Origin: Massilia psychrophila
GTDB taxonomy: Bacteria > Pseudomonadota > Gammaproteobacteria > Burkholderiales > Burkholderiaceae_D
Assembly: GCF_002760665.1 (NCBI RefSeq)
Contig: NZ_PDOB01000010.1
Coordinates: 1-64,000 of the forward strand
Direction: 5' to 3'
DNA length: 64,000 nt
The position numbers and the translations under genes were made by a program. The notes beneath the pieces are model-generated. The model saw only the letters and a program-made list of their open reading frames with translations. It was not told the DNA's origin and did no database searches. This document shows, in pieces, positions 39,162-47,938 of the stretch; the stretch's first letter is position 1; each line of letters starts with the position of its first letter.

Positions 39162-40460
39162 TCAGCCGTTGCCCAGGTAGGCGAAACGGAGCACGAACAC
39201 CGCTGCGATGATCCAGACCACCGGCTTGACTTCGCGGACCCGCCCGGTGGTCAGCTTGAGCACCGCATAGGTGATGAAGCCGAAGGCAATGCCCTGCGCG
39301 ATCGAATAGGTGAACGGGATGACCAGCGCGGTGATCGCCGCCGGCACGCTCTCGGTGGTATCGAGCCAGTCGATCTCGCCCAGTTCCTTGAGCATCAGGC
39401 AGGCGACAAACAGCAGCGCCGGCGCGGTGGCATAAGCCGGCACCACGCCGGCCAGTGGCGCGATGAACAGGCAGGCCAAAAACAGCAGCGCGACCACCAG
39501 CGCGCAGAGCCCGGTGCGTCCGCCGGCCTGCACCCCGGCCGCGCTTTCGATATAGGCGGTGGTGCTCGAGGTGCCGAGCGCCGAGCCGGCGACGATGGCC
39601 ACGCTGTCGGCCAGCAGTGCACGGTTCAGCCGCTTCATCTTGCCTTCGACCAGCAGGCCGGCGCGTTTGGCCACGCCCATCAGGGTGCCGGTAGCGTCGA
39701 ACAGTTCAACCAGGAAAAACACCAGTACCACGTTCAGCACCCCCATCGACAGCGCACCCGGCACGTCCAGTTGCAGCAAGGTCGGCGCGATCGACGGCGG
39801 CAGCGACACCAGGCCGACAAACTTGTTACCGCCAAAAAAGAAGCTGAGGACGGTGACGGCGACGATGCCGACCAGGATCGCGCCTTTCACTTTCAAGCGG
39901 TCGAGGGTGACGATCAGCAGGAAGCCGGCAATCGCCATCAGCGCCGGAGGCTGGTGCAGGTCGCCGGCGGTAACGAGGGTGGCGGGGCTGGCAACGACCA
40001 GGCCGGCGCTTCGGAGCGCGATCAGCGCCAGGAACAGGCCCAGTCCCACCGTGATGGCCGTGCGCAGCGAAGTCGGAATGCCGTCGACGATCATTTCGCG
40101 CAGGCCCAGCACGCTGACCAGCACGAACAGGCAGCCCGAGATGAACACGGCGCCCAGCGCGGTTTGCCACGGCACCCCCATGCCGATCACCACGGCGTAG
40201 GCGAAGTAGGCGTTCAGGCCCATGCCCGGCGCCATGCCGATCGGATAGTTGGCGTACAGCGCCATGATCGCGGTGCCGAGGGCGGCGGCCAGGCAGGTGG
40301 CGACGAACACCGCATCCTTGGGCATGCCGGCGTCGCCGAGGATGGTCGGGTTGACGAAGATGATGTAAGCCATTGTCAGGAAGGTGGTGACGCCGGCCAC
40401 CACCTCGGTGCGCACGTCGCTGCCGTTTTCCTTAAGCTTGAAAAAGGTTTCCAGTGACAC
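39162..40460 (-). CDS. NCS2/AzgA-type purine permease (hypoxanthine/guanine)
   Basis: 432 aa, about 12-14 membrane helices. N-terminal TEVVAGVTTFLTMAYIIFVNP, then NYPIGMAPGMGLNAYFAY, LVELFDATGTLMGVAKRAG, GTSSTTAYIESAAGVQAGGRTG and IPFTYSIAQGIAFGFI are the signatures of the AzgA-like branch of NCS2 proton symporters for adenine, guanine and hypoxanthine. Full length, with GGAG just before the start. Downstream of the DUF4331 operon on the same strand, 63 bp gap, probably its own unit. Confidence 0.9.
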   Translation of the reverse strand: MSLETFFKLKENGSDVRTEVVAGVTTFLTMAYIIFVNPTILGDAGMPKDAVFVATCLAAALGTAIMALYANYPIGMAPGMGLNAYFAYAVVIGMGVPWQTALGAVFISGCLFVLVSVLGLREMIVDGIPTSLRTAITVGLGLFLALIALRSAGLVVASPATLVTAGDLHQPPALMAIAGFLLIVTLDRLKVKGAILVGIVAVTVLSFFFGGNKFVGLVSLPPSIAPTLLQLDVPGALSMGVLNVVLVFFLVELFDATGTLMGVAKRAGLLVEGKMKRLNRALLADSVAIVAGSALGTSSTTAYIESAAGVQAGGRTGLCALVVALLFLACLFIAPLAGVVPAYATAPALLFVACLMLKELGEIDWLDTTESVPAAITALVIPFTYSIAQGIAFGFITYAVLKLTTGRVREVKPVVWIIAAVFVLRFAYLGNG

Positions 40461-40523
40461 AGGATTCTCCTGGACGAAGTCGATACTGGACAGTATAACG
40501 CCGCGGCGTTGCGGGTTCGCTTG

Positions 40524-40928
40524 CTAGTGCCGTTCCGGATGGAGGGAACCGACCCCCGGGTGACGCTTCGTCACGCGCCAGATCCACCATACCAGGGCCA
40601 GCTGCAACGGCAGGCGCAGCGTCAGCAAGGCGATCTGCCAGCCTGGGCGAGCGTCATGCAAGCCATCGAGGAGCATCTGCAGATTGGCCGGCAGCACGGC
40701 GATCGACAGCAGGATCAGGCCGAGGCCGGCGGCGCGGCGCAGCGGCGGCAGCAGCACGGCAAGGCCGCCGGCCATTTCGCAGGCGCCGCTGATGGCGACC
40801 AGTTGCGCGTGATAGCCGAGCCATTGGGGCATCACGCCGGCGTAGGCATCCGGCAGGATGAAGTGCAGGGCGCCGCCGACGATGAACAAGGCGGCCAGCA
40901 GCGCGCGGCCCGCTGCCCGCGGGTTCAT
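40524..40928 (-). CDS. DoxX-like membrane protein at the end of the DUF4331 operon
   Basis: 134 aa, four membrane helices: ALLAALFIVGGALHFILPD, ISGACEMAGGLAVLLPPLRR, AAGLGLILLSIAVLPANLQM, WQIALLTLRLPLQLALVWWI. The G..HF..P and E..GG..LL pattern is that of short DoxX-like proteins. It follows the HupE-like gene by 33 bp, so it is likely the last gene of that operon. Function unknown. Confidence 0.8.
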   Translation of the reverse strand: MNPRAAGRALLAALFIVGGALHFILPDAYAGVMPQWLGYHAQLVAISGACEMAGGLAVLLPPLRRAAGLGLILLSIAVLPANLQMLLDGLHDARPGWQIALLTLRLPLQLALVWWIWRVTKRHPGVGSLHPERH

Positions 40929-40961
40929 GATGCAGGCGTGATGCGCCGGTTCATGACGCCA

Positions 40962-42113
40962 TCATGCCGTGATGATCTTCAGGTCCAGCGCGCGTTCGGA
41001 CAGCCAGACCAGGGCGATCGCGACGATCAGGCTGGAGCCGCCCACCAGCACCGCCTTGCGGTAAAACGCCGTCGCGCGCGCCAGGAAGGCGAGCGGCAGG
41101 AAGGCGGCGACGATCGCCAGCTGGCCCAGTTCGACGCCGACGTTAAAACCCACCAGCGAAAGCAGCAGCGACGATTGCGGCAAACCCAGGTCGAGCAGCA
41201 CGCTGGCAAAACCGAAGCCGTGGAGCAGGCCGAAAGCAAACGCCAGCAGCGCGAGGCGCCTGGTGATCACCGGCCACAGGTTGTTGAGCGCCGCGACGGC
41301 GACCGACAGGGCGATGGCCGATTCGACGACGCGCGACGGCAGCGCGACGACGCCGAGCGTGGCCAGGGTCAGCGTGATCGAATGGGCCAGCGTGAAGGCG
41401 GTGACGATCTTGAGCACCTCGATGCTCGAGGCGCGCAACGTGGCGCGCGCCTGCCAGCGGCCTTCGCGGCGTATCAGCACCGCCGGCAGCAGCAGCGACA
41501 GCAGGAACAGGATGTGATCGAAACCGATCCAGATGTGCCAGACGCCGTGTTTGACGTAGTCGAAAAACTGGCGCCAGCGCGAGGCGTCGGCCACCCGCAG
41601 CAGTTGCCGCGCGCTGTCGGGCGCGAAGATGGCGGTGGAGGTCAGGGCGCCGTGCTCGAGGCGCAGCAGACCCTTGTGCTGCGGGTCGATATCGAACAGC
41701 AGCTTGTAATCGATGTCGAGTGTATTAACCGCGTTCGGGCAGGTCGCCCGCAGTTTCAGGACGGCGTAGGCACCGTCGCTGTGATCGTCCAGCAGGTGGC
41801 TTGTGACGGCCAGCGGACACGGTTCAGCTTTACCCCCGCCAGCCGGTACGCCCAGCGCCAGCCGCGACAGCGCGTAGGCGGCGATATCCGGGTGCCGGGC
41901 GCGCACCTCGTCCCACGTCAATTCGCCGTTGCCGTCGGCATCGAGGCCGATCGCCATGTCGAGGTCGCGCAGCGCGATGTCCCACTGGCCGTCGACCTGC
42001 TGGCCGGCGACTTTCAGCGTCAGGTAGCTGTCGCTCGGCTTGTGCGCGCTTGCCTGCGCCGTGAACAGCGCCAGCAGCAAACCCAGGCCCGCTGCCCGCC
42101 AACGCGGTATCAT
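40962..42113 (-). CDS. HupE/UreJ-like membrane protein with periplasmic EF-hand
   Basis: 383 aa; start overlaps the TPR gene stop by 4 bp. Signal peptide (LGLLLALFTAQASA), a ~165-residue exported domain with an EF-hand loop at residues 58-69 (DADGNGELTWDE: Asp58, Asp60, Asn62, Glu69), two Cys (100, 126), then six to seven membrane helices beginning with GVWHIWIGFDHILFLLSLLL (His194, Asp200, His201). These His/Asp residues resemble the metal-binding motif of HupE/UreJ nickel permeases. The combination suggests a calcium-responsive metal transporter or sensor; substrate unknown. Confidence 0.8.
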   Translation of the reverse strand: MIPRWRAAGLGLLLALFTAQASAHKPSDSYLTLKVAGQQVDGQWDIALRDLDMAIGLDADGNGELTWDEVRARHPDIAAYALSRLALGVPAGGGKAEPCPLAVTSHLLDDHSDGAYAVLKLRATCPNAVNTLDIDYKLLFDIDPQHKGLLRLEHGALTSTAIFAPDSARQLLRVADASRWRQFFDYVKHGVWHIWIGFDHILFLLSLLLPAVLIRREGRWQARATLRASSIEVLKIVTAFTLAHSITLTLATLGVVALPSRVVESAIALSVAVAALNNLWPVITRRLALLAFAFGLLHGFGFASVLLDLGLPQSSLLLSLVGFNVGVELGQLAIVAAFLPLAFLARATAFYRKAVLVGGSSLIVAIALVWLSERALDLKIITA

Positions 42114-43312
42114 GCCGGCGCTTTCATGGCGCGCAGTTTTTCTACGGTTGGCGCGATGGTGCGGTCTTCGATGCGGGTTTTTGCGATCCAGTCGAGCGCG
42201 GTGCGCGCGGCGCCGGCGTCGCCACTGGCGGCGGCTGTCTCGACCAGGATGCGCAAGTCGGCCGGTTCCTTCTGCACCGTCCAGTTCAACATCGCCAGCC
42301 TGACCGCGGTTTTCGAATCGCCCCGCAGCGCCAGCTCAAAGCGCGCCTGTTCGCGCTGGTGGACAGTATCGCCACGCAGCATGGCCGCGTCGAAACGCAG
42401 CCGCAGCGAGTCAGCCTGAATCGCAGCGTCGTCCGAGCGCAGCGCCTTGAGCGCGATGGCGTAGCGCAGCAGCAGTGCGTCGATGCGGGTTTTGTCCTTG
42501 AGCAGCCTGGTCACCTCGACGGCGCGGCCGCGGTCGAGCAGGAAGTCGCTATAGGCGCCCAGCAGGTAGCTGTCGGGGTCAACGCCGGCCATCGCCTGTT
42601 TGAACAGCGCGTCGGCGTTGGCGTCGTCACCGAGACGCGCGGCCATTTCCGCCAGCAGGGTCTGGACCCAGGTGCGCACTTCAGGAGTGGCGTCGGGATG
42701 CTGGTCGAGCGCCGTTTTGAGCTTGTCGAAGCTGGCCCTGGCGTCGCCGTTGACGCTGCCGATGTTCGACAGGCAGGTCTGGACGATCAGCTGCGGTGCG
42801 CGCGAGTACAGGCGCATGCAGCTGGCCCTGGCGCCGGCGTAGTCGCCGGTGACCATCTGCACGGTAGCGCGGGTCAGCCGGGCCTGGACGTTGCCGCTGT
42901 CGCGGGCCAGCACGGTGTCGAGGTCGGCCAGCGCTTCGGCGAACTGGTGGGTGCCCTGGCGCAGCGTGGCGCGCAGCACCAGTACCTGCTCGTTTGGTTG
43001 CGGCAGCGTCCACCACGGCGCCAGCGCCGCTTGCGCATAGCCAAGGTAACGCGGGTCGCCCTCGAGGCGGGCTTGCTCGATATAGCGCTGCGCCAGGGCG
43101 GTGGCGCGGGTAACGTCGTTCGGATTTTTGCTCAGTTCGGCGCGCAGCTGCTGCAGTTCGCGCTGGACCGGATTGGCGCGGCTGGGCAGGCGTTCGACCA
43201 CTTGCCTGCCGTCGGCCGGAATATAGGGTGTGGCATGGCAGGCGCCGGCCAGGGCCAGCATCAGCGCCAGAGCGCGCAGGGTGTTCAAATACAAGCGGGA
43301 GACAACGTTCAT
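42110..43312 (-). CDS. Exported tetratricopeptide-repeat protein
   Basis: 400 aa. Signal peptide ending near LAGACHA (residue 27), so periplasmic or secreted. Residues 45-330 consist of helical pairs with TPR spacing (AEALADLDTVLARDSGNVQARLTRATV; DYAGARASCMRLYSRAPQ; DANADALFKQAMAGVD). Translationally coupled to the HupE-like gene. A hairpin with T-rich tail lies just upstream, between it and the small lipoprotein gene. Likely a scaffold for the exported parts of the locus. Confidence 0.8.
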   Translation of the reverse strand: MNVVSRLYLNTLRALALMLALAGACHATPYIPADGRQVVERLPSRANPVQRELQQLRAELSKNPNDVTRATALAQRYIEQARLEGDPRYLGYAQAALAPWWTLPQPNEQVLVLRATLRQGTHQFAEALADLDTVLARDSGNVQARLTRATVQMVTGDYAGARASCMRLYSRAPQLIVQTCLSNIGSVNGDARASFDKLKTALDQHPDATPEVRTWVQTLLAEMAARLGDDANADALFKQAMAGVDPDSYLLGAYSDFLLDRGRAVEVTRLLKDKTRIDALLLRYAIALKALRSDDAAIQADSLRLRFDAAMLRGDTVHQREQARFELALRGDSKTAVRLAMLNWTVQKEPADLRILVETAAASGDAGAARTALDWIAKTRIEDRTIAPTVEKLRAMKAPA

Positions 43313-43320
43313 GGAACCCT

Positions 43321-43376
43321 AGTGAAAAATGAAAAAGCTGGAACCGCGCCCACGTCATGCAAGCAAGGTTCCAGCT
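43321..43376 (-). terminator. Terminator/attenuator hairpin inside the DUF4331 operon
   Basis: AGCTGGAACC (43336-43345) pairs perfectly with GGTTCCAGCT (43367-43376), loop 21 nt. On the minus strand the stem is followed by TTTTTCATTTTTCACT. It lies between the lipoprotein gene and the TPR gene and would stop part of the transcripts, giving much more DUF4331 and lipoprotein message than TPR/HupE/DoxX message. Confidence 0.7.
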
Positions 43377-43391
43377 GGCTGATGCGCTTGA

Positions 43392-43670
43392 CTAGCCGAG
43401 CGGTTCAGGCTCGGTGTTTTCCGGCGAGGTGGTAACGAAGACGTCGATCGCACTGTCTTCAGTGCTCTCGGACGAGGCCGAGATGAAGCTCGATACCGTG
43501 CTGAAGAACACATCGGTCACCGGCGCCGGCGTCGACGGCGAGCCGCCGCCGCCGTTGTTGCCGTGGTCGTCGTCGTTGCTGCTGCCGCAGCCGGACAGGC
43601 CGGCGCCGGCCAGCAGCGCCACGGCGATGGCAGCCTGCGCCCTTCCGACGATAAAATTAAATGGCTTCAT
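43392..43670 (-). CDS. Small lipoprotein, low complexity
   Basis: 92 aa. Lipobox LSGC with Cys28 after a hydrophobic leader, then SSNDDDHGNNGGGGSPSTP, a flexible acidic and Gly/Pro linker, and a Ser/Thr/Glu-rich end. No folded domain is apparent. It follows the DUF4331 gene by 45 bp with a normal ribosome site and probably shares its transcript. Its role could be as a surface or periplasmic partner of the DUF4331 protein. Confidence 0.75.
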   Translation of the reverse strand: MKPFNFIVGRAQAAIAVALLAGAGLSGCGSSNDDDHGNNGGGGSPSTPAPVTDVFFSTVSSFISASSESTEDSAIDVFVTTSPENTEPEPLG

Positions 43671-43715
43671 GAAATCTCCTTGACTGGGGTTTGCCTGGTG
43701 GTACTTCGTGATTGC

Positions 43716-45206
43716 TTAGTTATTGCCCGGCAGTGGGGTGTTCAGGTAGGGGAACACGCCCTGGAAGTCGGCAGCGCTCTTGCGTACGCCGTCGGTCAGC
43801 GGCAGGGCGCCGGCCGGTGCGTCCGAAGGCTTGCAGCCCACCTTCAGCGTGTCGGTGTTGCCAGTGAGCGCGCACAGGGCGCCCATGGCCACGCGCAGCG
43901 AGACGTCGACGACGTCGTCGGCAGGGCGGCGCCCGTTCGGGAAGCCGGCATTGTCGCCGCCGGCCACGCCCAGCGCGTTCTGCGCGCCGGCCGCGGTCGG
44001 TTCGATCGACGTATTCAGGCGCAGCATTTCGGAGGCTACGACGTTGGCAGGCTGGTTTACGCCTGGCAGGCCTTTGAGGAACACGGTAACCAGGTCGTTG
44101 CGCGGGAAGTTGGTCGGCGCCTTGGCCGCCGGGAACAGCGTTTCGACAACGGCCGGCAGCGCCGGATTGGTGACGTAGTCGATGAACTGACCGTCATTTC
44201 TCGGCTTGGAGGTATTAAACTTGTCCTTGTCGTCCAGGCCGATGATCACTTCGTTCACCAAAGGCATGCCGACGCGCGATACCTGGCTCCATCCGCCGCC
44301 TTCCTTGACGGCGTTGTTGATGCTGGTGCCCGGGAAAGGGTTGAGCAGGCGGCCCTGGCGCATGCTGGCGGTGGCGTAGCCGCCGATGACTGGCTCCTTG
44401 CCATTGGTCACGCAGGCGATCGGCACTTCGATGGCGATCGAGCTGATGTTCTTGCCTTCCAGGTTGTTCTTGTTGCCGCCCTCTTCCGCGCCGAGCGGGT
44501 TCAGGTTGAACAGGTCGAAGATCTTGCCGACGGCGATGTAGAACGGCTCCTTGCGCTGGCCGACGAACACGCGGCCGGTGCCGCATGCGCCCAGCGCGAT
44601 GTCGTACAGATGCTTGTTGGCGTAGGTTTCATAGCCGCTGGCGCCGCCGAAGACCTTGTCGCCGATGTTGTCGACCGGCTTGTCGAATTCGGTAGCGCCG
44701 CCGGTGGCCGCCAGGCGGGTGCGGGTGCCGCCGCGGCGGTCGCCCTTGACCATGTCGATGGTGAAGGTTTCACGCACGTTCAGGGAAGCCGGGTTGACGC
44801 CGGAAATCGTCGACGAGTTGATCAACGGGATCAGCACCGACTTGCCGCCGATGGTTAATGCCGTCTTTTTCGAGGTATTTTTGAAGCGGAACTGGAACGA
44901 CACGTCTTCCTTGGCGTCGCCGTCGTTGTCGACGTGGATTTCGTAGAGCGCGTTCTGGTCGAACTGGTAGAAGTGCGGGCCGCCCTGCGGATCCTGGAAC
45001 GGGATAAAGTCGGCGATCATCGTCACGTAGCCTCCGCGGTCCGGAGCATAGCTGCGGAACATGAAAAAGTCGGTACCGTCGACTTTGGGCGCGTTGGTCA
45101 AAAACGGCGCCTCGCGGTGGCTCGATGCCTGGGCCGGGGCAAACACGCCGCCCAGTACCAAACCGGATATCATGGCTGCCAGGCAGTTGCGTTTCAAATT
45201 ATTCAT
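43716..45206 (-). CDS. Secreted DUF4331-family protein
   Basis: 496 aa. Signal peptide to about residue 27 (GGVFAPAQA), followed directly by the family start SSHREAPFLTNAPKVDGTDF and then FFMFRSYAPDRGGYVTMIADFIPFQDPQGGPHFY. Later blocks: DNDGDAKEDVSFQFRF, NISSIAIEVPIACV, GWSQVSRVGMPLVNEVIIGL, and a C-terminal part with three Cys. The family is widespread but I know of no established biochemical role. It is the first gene of DUF4331-lipoprotein-TPR-HupE-DoxX; a TATAAA candidate -10 lies at about 45249-45254 on the minus strand. Confidence 0.88.
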   Translation of the reverse strand: MNNLKRNCLAAMISGLVLGGVFAPAQASSHREAPFLTNAPKVDGTDFFMFRSYAPDRGGYVTMIADFIPFQDPQGGPHFYQFDQNALYEIHVDNDGDAKEDVSFQFRFKNTSKKTALTIGGKSVLIPLINSSTISGVNPASLNVRETFTIDMVKGDRRGGTRTRLAATGGATEFDKPVDNIGDKVFGGASGYETYANKHLYDIALGACGTGRVFVGQRKEPFYIAVGKIFDLFNLNPLGAEEGGNKNNLEGKNISSIAIEVPIACVTNGKEPVIGGYATASMRQGRLLNPFPGTSINNAVKEGGGWSQVSRVGMPLVNEVIIGLDDKDKFNTSKPRNDGQFIDYVTNPALPAVVETLFPAAKAPTNFPRNDLVTVFLKGLPGVNQPANVVASEMLRLNTSIEPTAAGAQNALGVAGGDNAGFPNGRRPADDVVDVSLRVAMGALCALTGNTDTLKVGCKPSDAPAGALPLTDGVRKSAADFQGVFPYLNTPLPGNN

Positions 45207-45212
45207 GATAAG

Positions 45213-45278
45213 GATCCTGTGTCGTTAAAATGGTTGTTCAAGACGCTATTTATAGCAAGTCAGCCAGAGATCCTGTGT
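45213..45278. repeat. Direct repeat in the divergent promoter region of the DUF4331 gene
   Basis: GATCCTGTGT occurs at 45213-45222 and 45269-45278, each followed within a few bases by GTTA, spacing 56 bp. It lies between the divergent DUF4331 and aldolase-like genes and flanks the TATAAA candidate, so it may be a regulator site. Confidence 0.4.
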
Positions 45279-45364
45279 TAGTTAGCGCACGGATAGCAGG
45301 CAATATTGATAGTTGTAACGAGATGTGACTAAAATGTTGTTCCGTTGTTGAACAGGAGACATAA

Positions 45365-46159
45365 ATGCAGCAAAATGAACTGGGAATAGCGCCGCTCCAA
45401 GGCAAAGTGTCCGCCGAGGAATGGCAGCTGCGCGTCGATCTTGCCGCCTGCTACCGGCTGGTGGCCGAATTCGGCTGGAGCGACCTGGTGTTCACCCATA
45501 TTTCGGCGCGGCTGCCGACTGGGCAGGCAGGGCAGGACCCGGGGCAAGACCAATTCCTGATCAATCCCTACGGCCTCATGTTCGACGAAATCACCGCCTC
45601 GTCGCTGGTGCGCATCGATACCGATGGCAACAAGCAGGGCGATTCGCCGTTCCCGGTCAACCCGGCCGGCTTCACCATCCATTCGGCTCTGCACGCTGCC
45701 CGCCACGATGCCGCCTGTGTGCTGCACGTGCACAGCCTCAACGGAGTGGCGGTGTCGGCCCAGAAAGAAGGCCTGCTGCCGCTGTCGCAGCAATCGATTT
45801 TCATCCTCGCCAGCCTCGGTTACCACGACTACGAGGGGGTGGCGCTGAACGACGACGAAAAGCCGCGCCTGGTGGCCGACCTTGGGGCGAAGCGCTACCT
45901 GATGCTGCGCAATCACGGCCTGCTGACCGTGGCCAGGAGCATTCCTGACGCCTTCCTGCAGATGTACCTGTTCGAATCGGCGTGCGCAATCCAGATTCGG
46001 GCCCAGTCCGGCGGCGGCGAGCTGGTGCACATCCCCGACGCTATTGTCGCCAGGGCTCGCCAGCAGGCGCGCGACGTCACCCGCGCGCAAGGCGGCATGC
46101 TGGCCTGGCCGGCGCTGCTGCGCCGCCTGGAGCGAAAAGACCCGTCCTACCGCAGTTGA
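45365..46159 (+). CDS. Class II aldolase/adducin-family protein
   Basis: 264 aa, AGGAGA before ATG 45365. AraD-like fold with zinc ligands visible as HVH (His121, His123) and His184 in LRNHGLL; substrate-loop THISARL and FLINPYGLMFDEI. The family includes fuculose- and ribulose-phosphate aldolases, but the adducin-like subgroup to which INPYGLMFDEITASSLV belongs is common in proteobacteria and mostly uncharacterised. No sugar catabolic genes lie nearby, so substrate is open. Confidence 0.85.
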   Translation: MQQNELGIAPLQGKVSAEEWQLRVDLAACYRLVAEFGWSDLVFTHISARLPTGQAGQDPGQDQFLINPYGLMFDEITASSLVRIDTDGNKQGDSPFPVNPAGFTIHSALHAARHDAACVLHVHSLNGVAVSAQKEGLLPLSQQSIFILASLGYHDYEGVALNDDEKPRLVADLGAKRYLMLRNHGLLTVARSIPDAFLQMYLFESACAIQIRAQSGGGELVHIPDAIVARARQQARDVTRAQGGMLAWPALLRRLERKDPSYRS

Positions 46160-46202
46160 TTTTGTTACCATGGCGTCATTGACCCTCTCACCAAATAACA
46201 CC

Positions 46203-47423
46203 ATGCCAAAAAACAAGCCGCCGGTTCCCCGTAAATCCGCCCTCGCGCAGGAAGAAGATGCCGATGTGATGGCGCAGGCCCTGGCCGACCTCGCGCTCGA
46301 TATCGTCGAAGGAGAAGTTGACGAAAGTACCGTCGTCGACGCCGCCGCCCTACGCCTGAAGGAGGACGAGCTGGCGCGGCTGGTGCGCAACGCGCTGCGC
46401 AAGAAGAACGACGAGGTGTTGTACAGCGCCATCGAACACGCCAAGTACACCGATATCAGTGCCTGGCAATACCTGCGCGCCCATGTCGAAGAGGCCGGCG
46501 CGACGATGATGATCCGGCGCGACGGTAAGCCGACCGAGGAAATGGTGGCCTTCCTGGTGCCGGTGTTTATCCATAGCACCGGCGGCCTGGTGCTGGCGGA
46601 CACGTTCCAGGATACCGCCGCCTTCGAATTTTTGCGCGTCAGCTTCCAGCAGGCCGGGCTGGAAAGCCCCGACGCCAAGGTGGTGCTGATCAGCCACGCC
46701 TACGACCTGCAGGAAATCGACAGCATCAGTTACAGCCAACTCAATGACATGCTGCGCGAAGTGGCCGCCACCATGAGCGAGAAAAAGCTGGTCGACACGC
46801 CGGCGCTGGCGGCCAGTATCAAAGGCTGGGAAGGCGGCGGTTTCGAGCCGCTCGACGAGGCGATGGAACTGCGCTTCCTGCTCGGCTTCGCGCGCAAGCG
46901 CGCCGACGATCCGTTCTACGCCGTGCCGGAAGACGAGGAGGAAGCCGATGCCTTTTTTGCCGCGCGGCTCGAACGCTATCGCAATTGGGCGCAGCAAGCG
47001 GCGCCGCTGCTGCAAACTTGCCTTGCGCCGCCAGCGGCGGCGCTCAGGCTCAACTTCCTTTACCAGGACTTGTTTTACGGCGCCAAGGCGCAGGGCATGG
47101 CCGAGATGGCGATGCTGGCGATGATGTCCGGCATTAACGCGGCGCTGGTCGACAACGGACTCGATGCCGCCGAGGTCAGCGCCATCGTCGCGCCGGCCGA
47201 TGTCGACGACCAGATGGTGCTGCGGGTGGCGTTGTACCGCGCCGGCAACCCGGTGCCCATCGCTTCGCGCGAAATGCCGTTCGACCTGGCGGCGGACCTG
47301 CAGACCGAAGTCGACGACATCTGCGACGCCCTCGCCACCATCGGCATCCACGCCCTATCGGTGGCGCTGCGCTTCGGTCGGGACGGCCAGCCGCAAGAGG
47401 TGCTGCCGTACAGCCCGCAGTGA
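46203..47423 (+). CDS. Conserved hypothetical protein, ~406 aa
   Basis: Start uncertain: ATG 46203 or ATG 46170, neither with a clear ribosome site; the frame continues further upstream only inside the aldolase gene. The protein is acidic, cytoplasmic and mostly helical (EEDADVMAQALADLALDIVE), with a middle domain FLVPVFIHSTGGLVLADTFQ and a C-terminal ferredoxin-like region (VLRVALYRAGNPVPIASREM). It resembles an uncharacterised family largely restricted to Burkholderiales (possibly DUF2863, from memory). Function unknown. Confidence 0.7.
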   Translation: MPKNKPPVPRKSALAQEEDADVMAQALADLALDIVEGEVDESTVVDAAALRLKEDELARLVRNALRKKNDEVLYSAIEHAKYTDISAWQYLRAHVEEAGATMMIRRDGKPTEEMVAFLVPVFIHSTGGLVLADTFQDTAAFEFLRVSFQQAGLESPDAKVVLISHAYDLQEIDSISYSQLNDMLREVAATMSEKKLVDTPALAASIKGWEGGGFEPLDEAMELRFLLGFARKRADDPFYAVPEDEEEADAFFAARLERYRNWAQQAAPLLQTCLAPPAAALRLNFLYQDLFYGAKAQGMAEMAMLAMMSGINAALVDNGLDAAEVSAIVAPADVDDQMVLRVALYRAGNPVPIASREMPFDLAADLQTEVDDICDALATIGIHALSVALRFGRDGQPQEVLPYSPQ

Positions 47424-47431
47424 CGCGGTGT

Positions 47432-47806
47432 TCAAGACATGCGTGAATTCGACAGGAAAATCCAGGCCACCGAGAGGATCACCATCCCGGTCAGGCTGAC
47501 GCACGACCAGGTAAAAAACCAGGCCGACACCACGCTCGCCTGCAGCGCCCGTTCGGCCAACAGGCCAAGGCCGAAGTCGCACGCCGTCAGCACCGACCAG
47601 CGGCGCAGGTAGACCGGCAGGTAGTGGCACATGCGGCGGTTGTGCTGAACCAAGGCACGGCGCTCGAACAGGTTGCGCGCCGCGCTGATGTCGGCGACCA
47701 TCCACTCGAAAAACATGGAGCGGTACAGCAGCGTGCGAAAGGGAATATCCACAATGTCTGTGCCGCTGTCCCGATGGTCGGGCTGCGGCTGAGGGCTGTC
47801 TGACAT
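47432..47806 (-). CDS. Small two-helix membrane protein, hypothetical
   Basis: 124 codons (123-124 aa) from ATG 47806, AAGGTG upstream; an earlier in-frame ATG at 47887 lacks a ribosome site. Polar N-terminus, an Arg/His-rich central helix (FERRALVQHNRRMCHYLPVY), and two predicted membrane helices at the C-terminus (CDFGLGLLAERALQASVVSA; FTWSCVSLTGMVILSVAWIF). Not recognised. Same strand as the methyltransferase/diiron pair, 130 bp downstream. Confidence 0.6.
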   Translation of the reverse strand: MSDSPQPQPDHRDSGTDIVDIPFRTLLYRSMFFEWMVADISAARNLFERRALVQHNRRMCHYLPVYLRRWSVLTACDFGLGLLAERALQASVVSAWFFTWSCVSLTGMVILSVAWIFLSNSRMS

Positions 47807-47938
47807 GATCGCACCTTGGAGTTGCAGGGGGGCGATTCCGGCAGCAGGCACCGCTCCGGGACCGGTCTCCGATATTAACCCAGGCAATGAAATTGTTTTT
47901 GCCGCGCGCGGTTGAATTCACCCGTAGAGCCCAGACCC

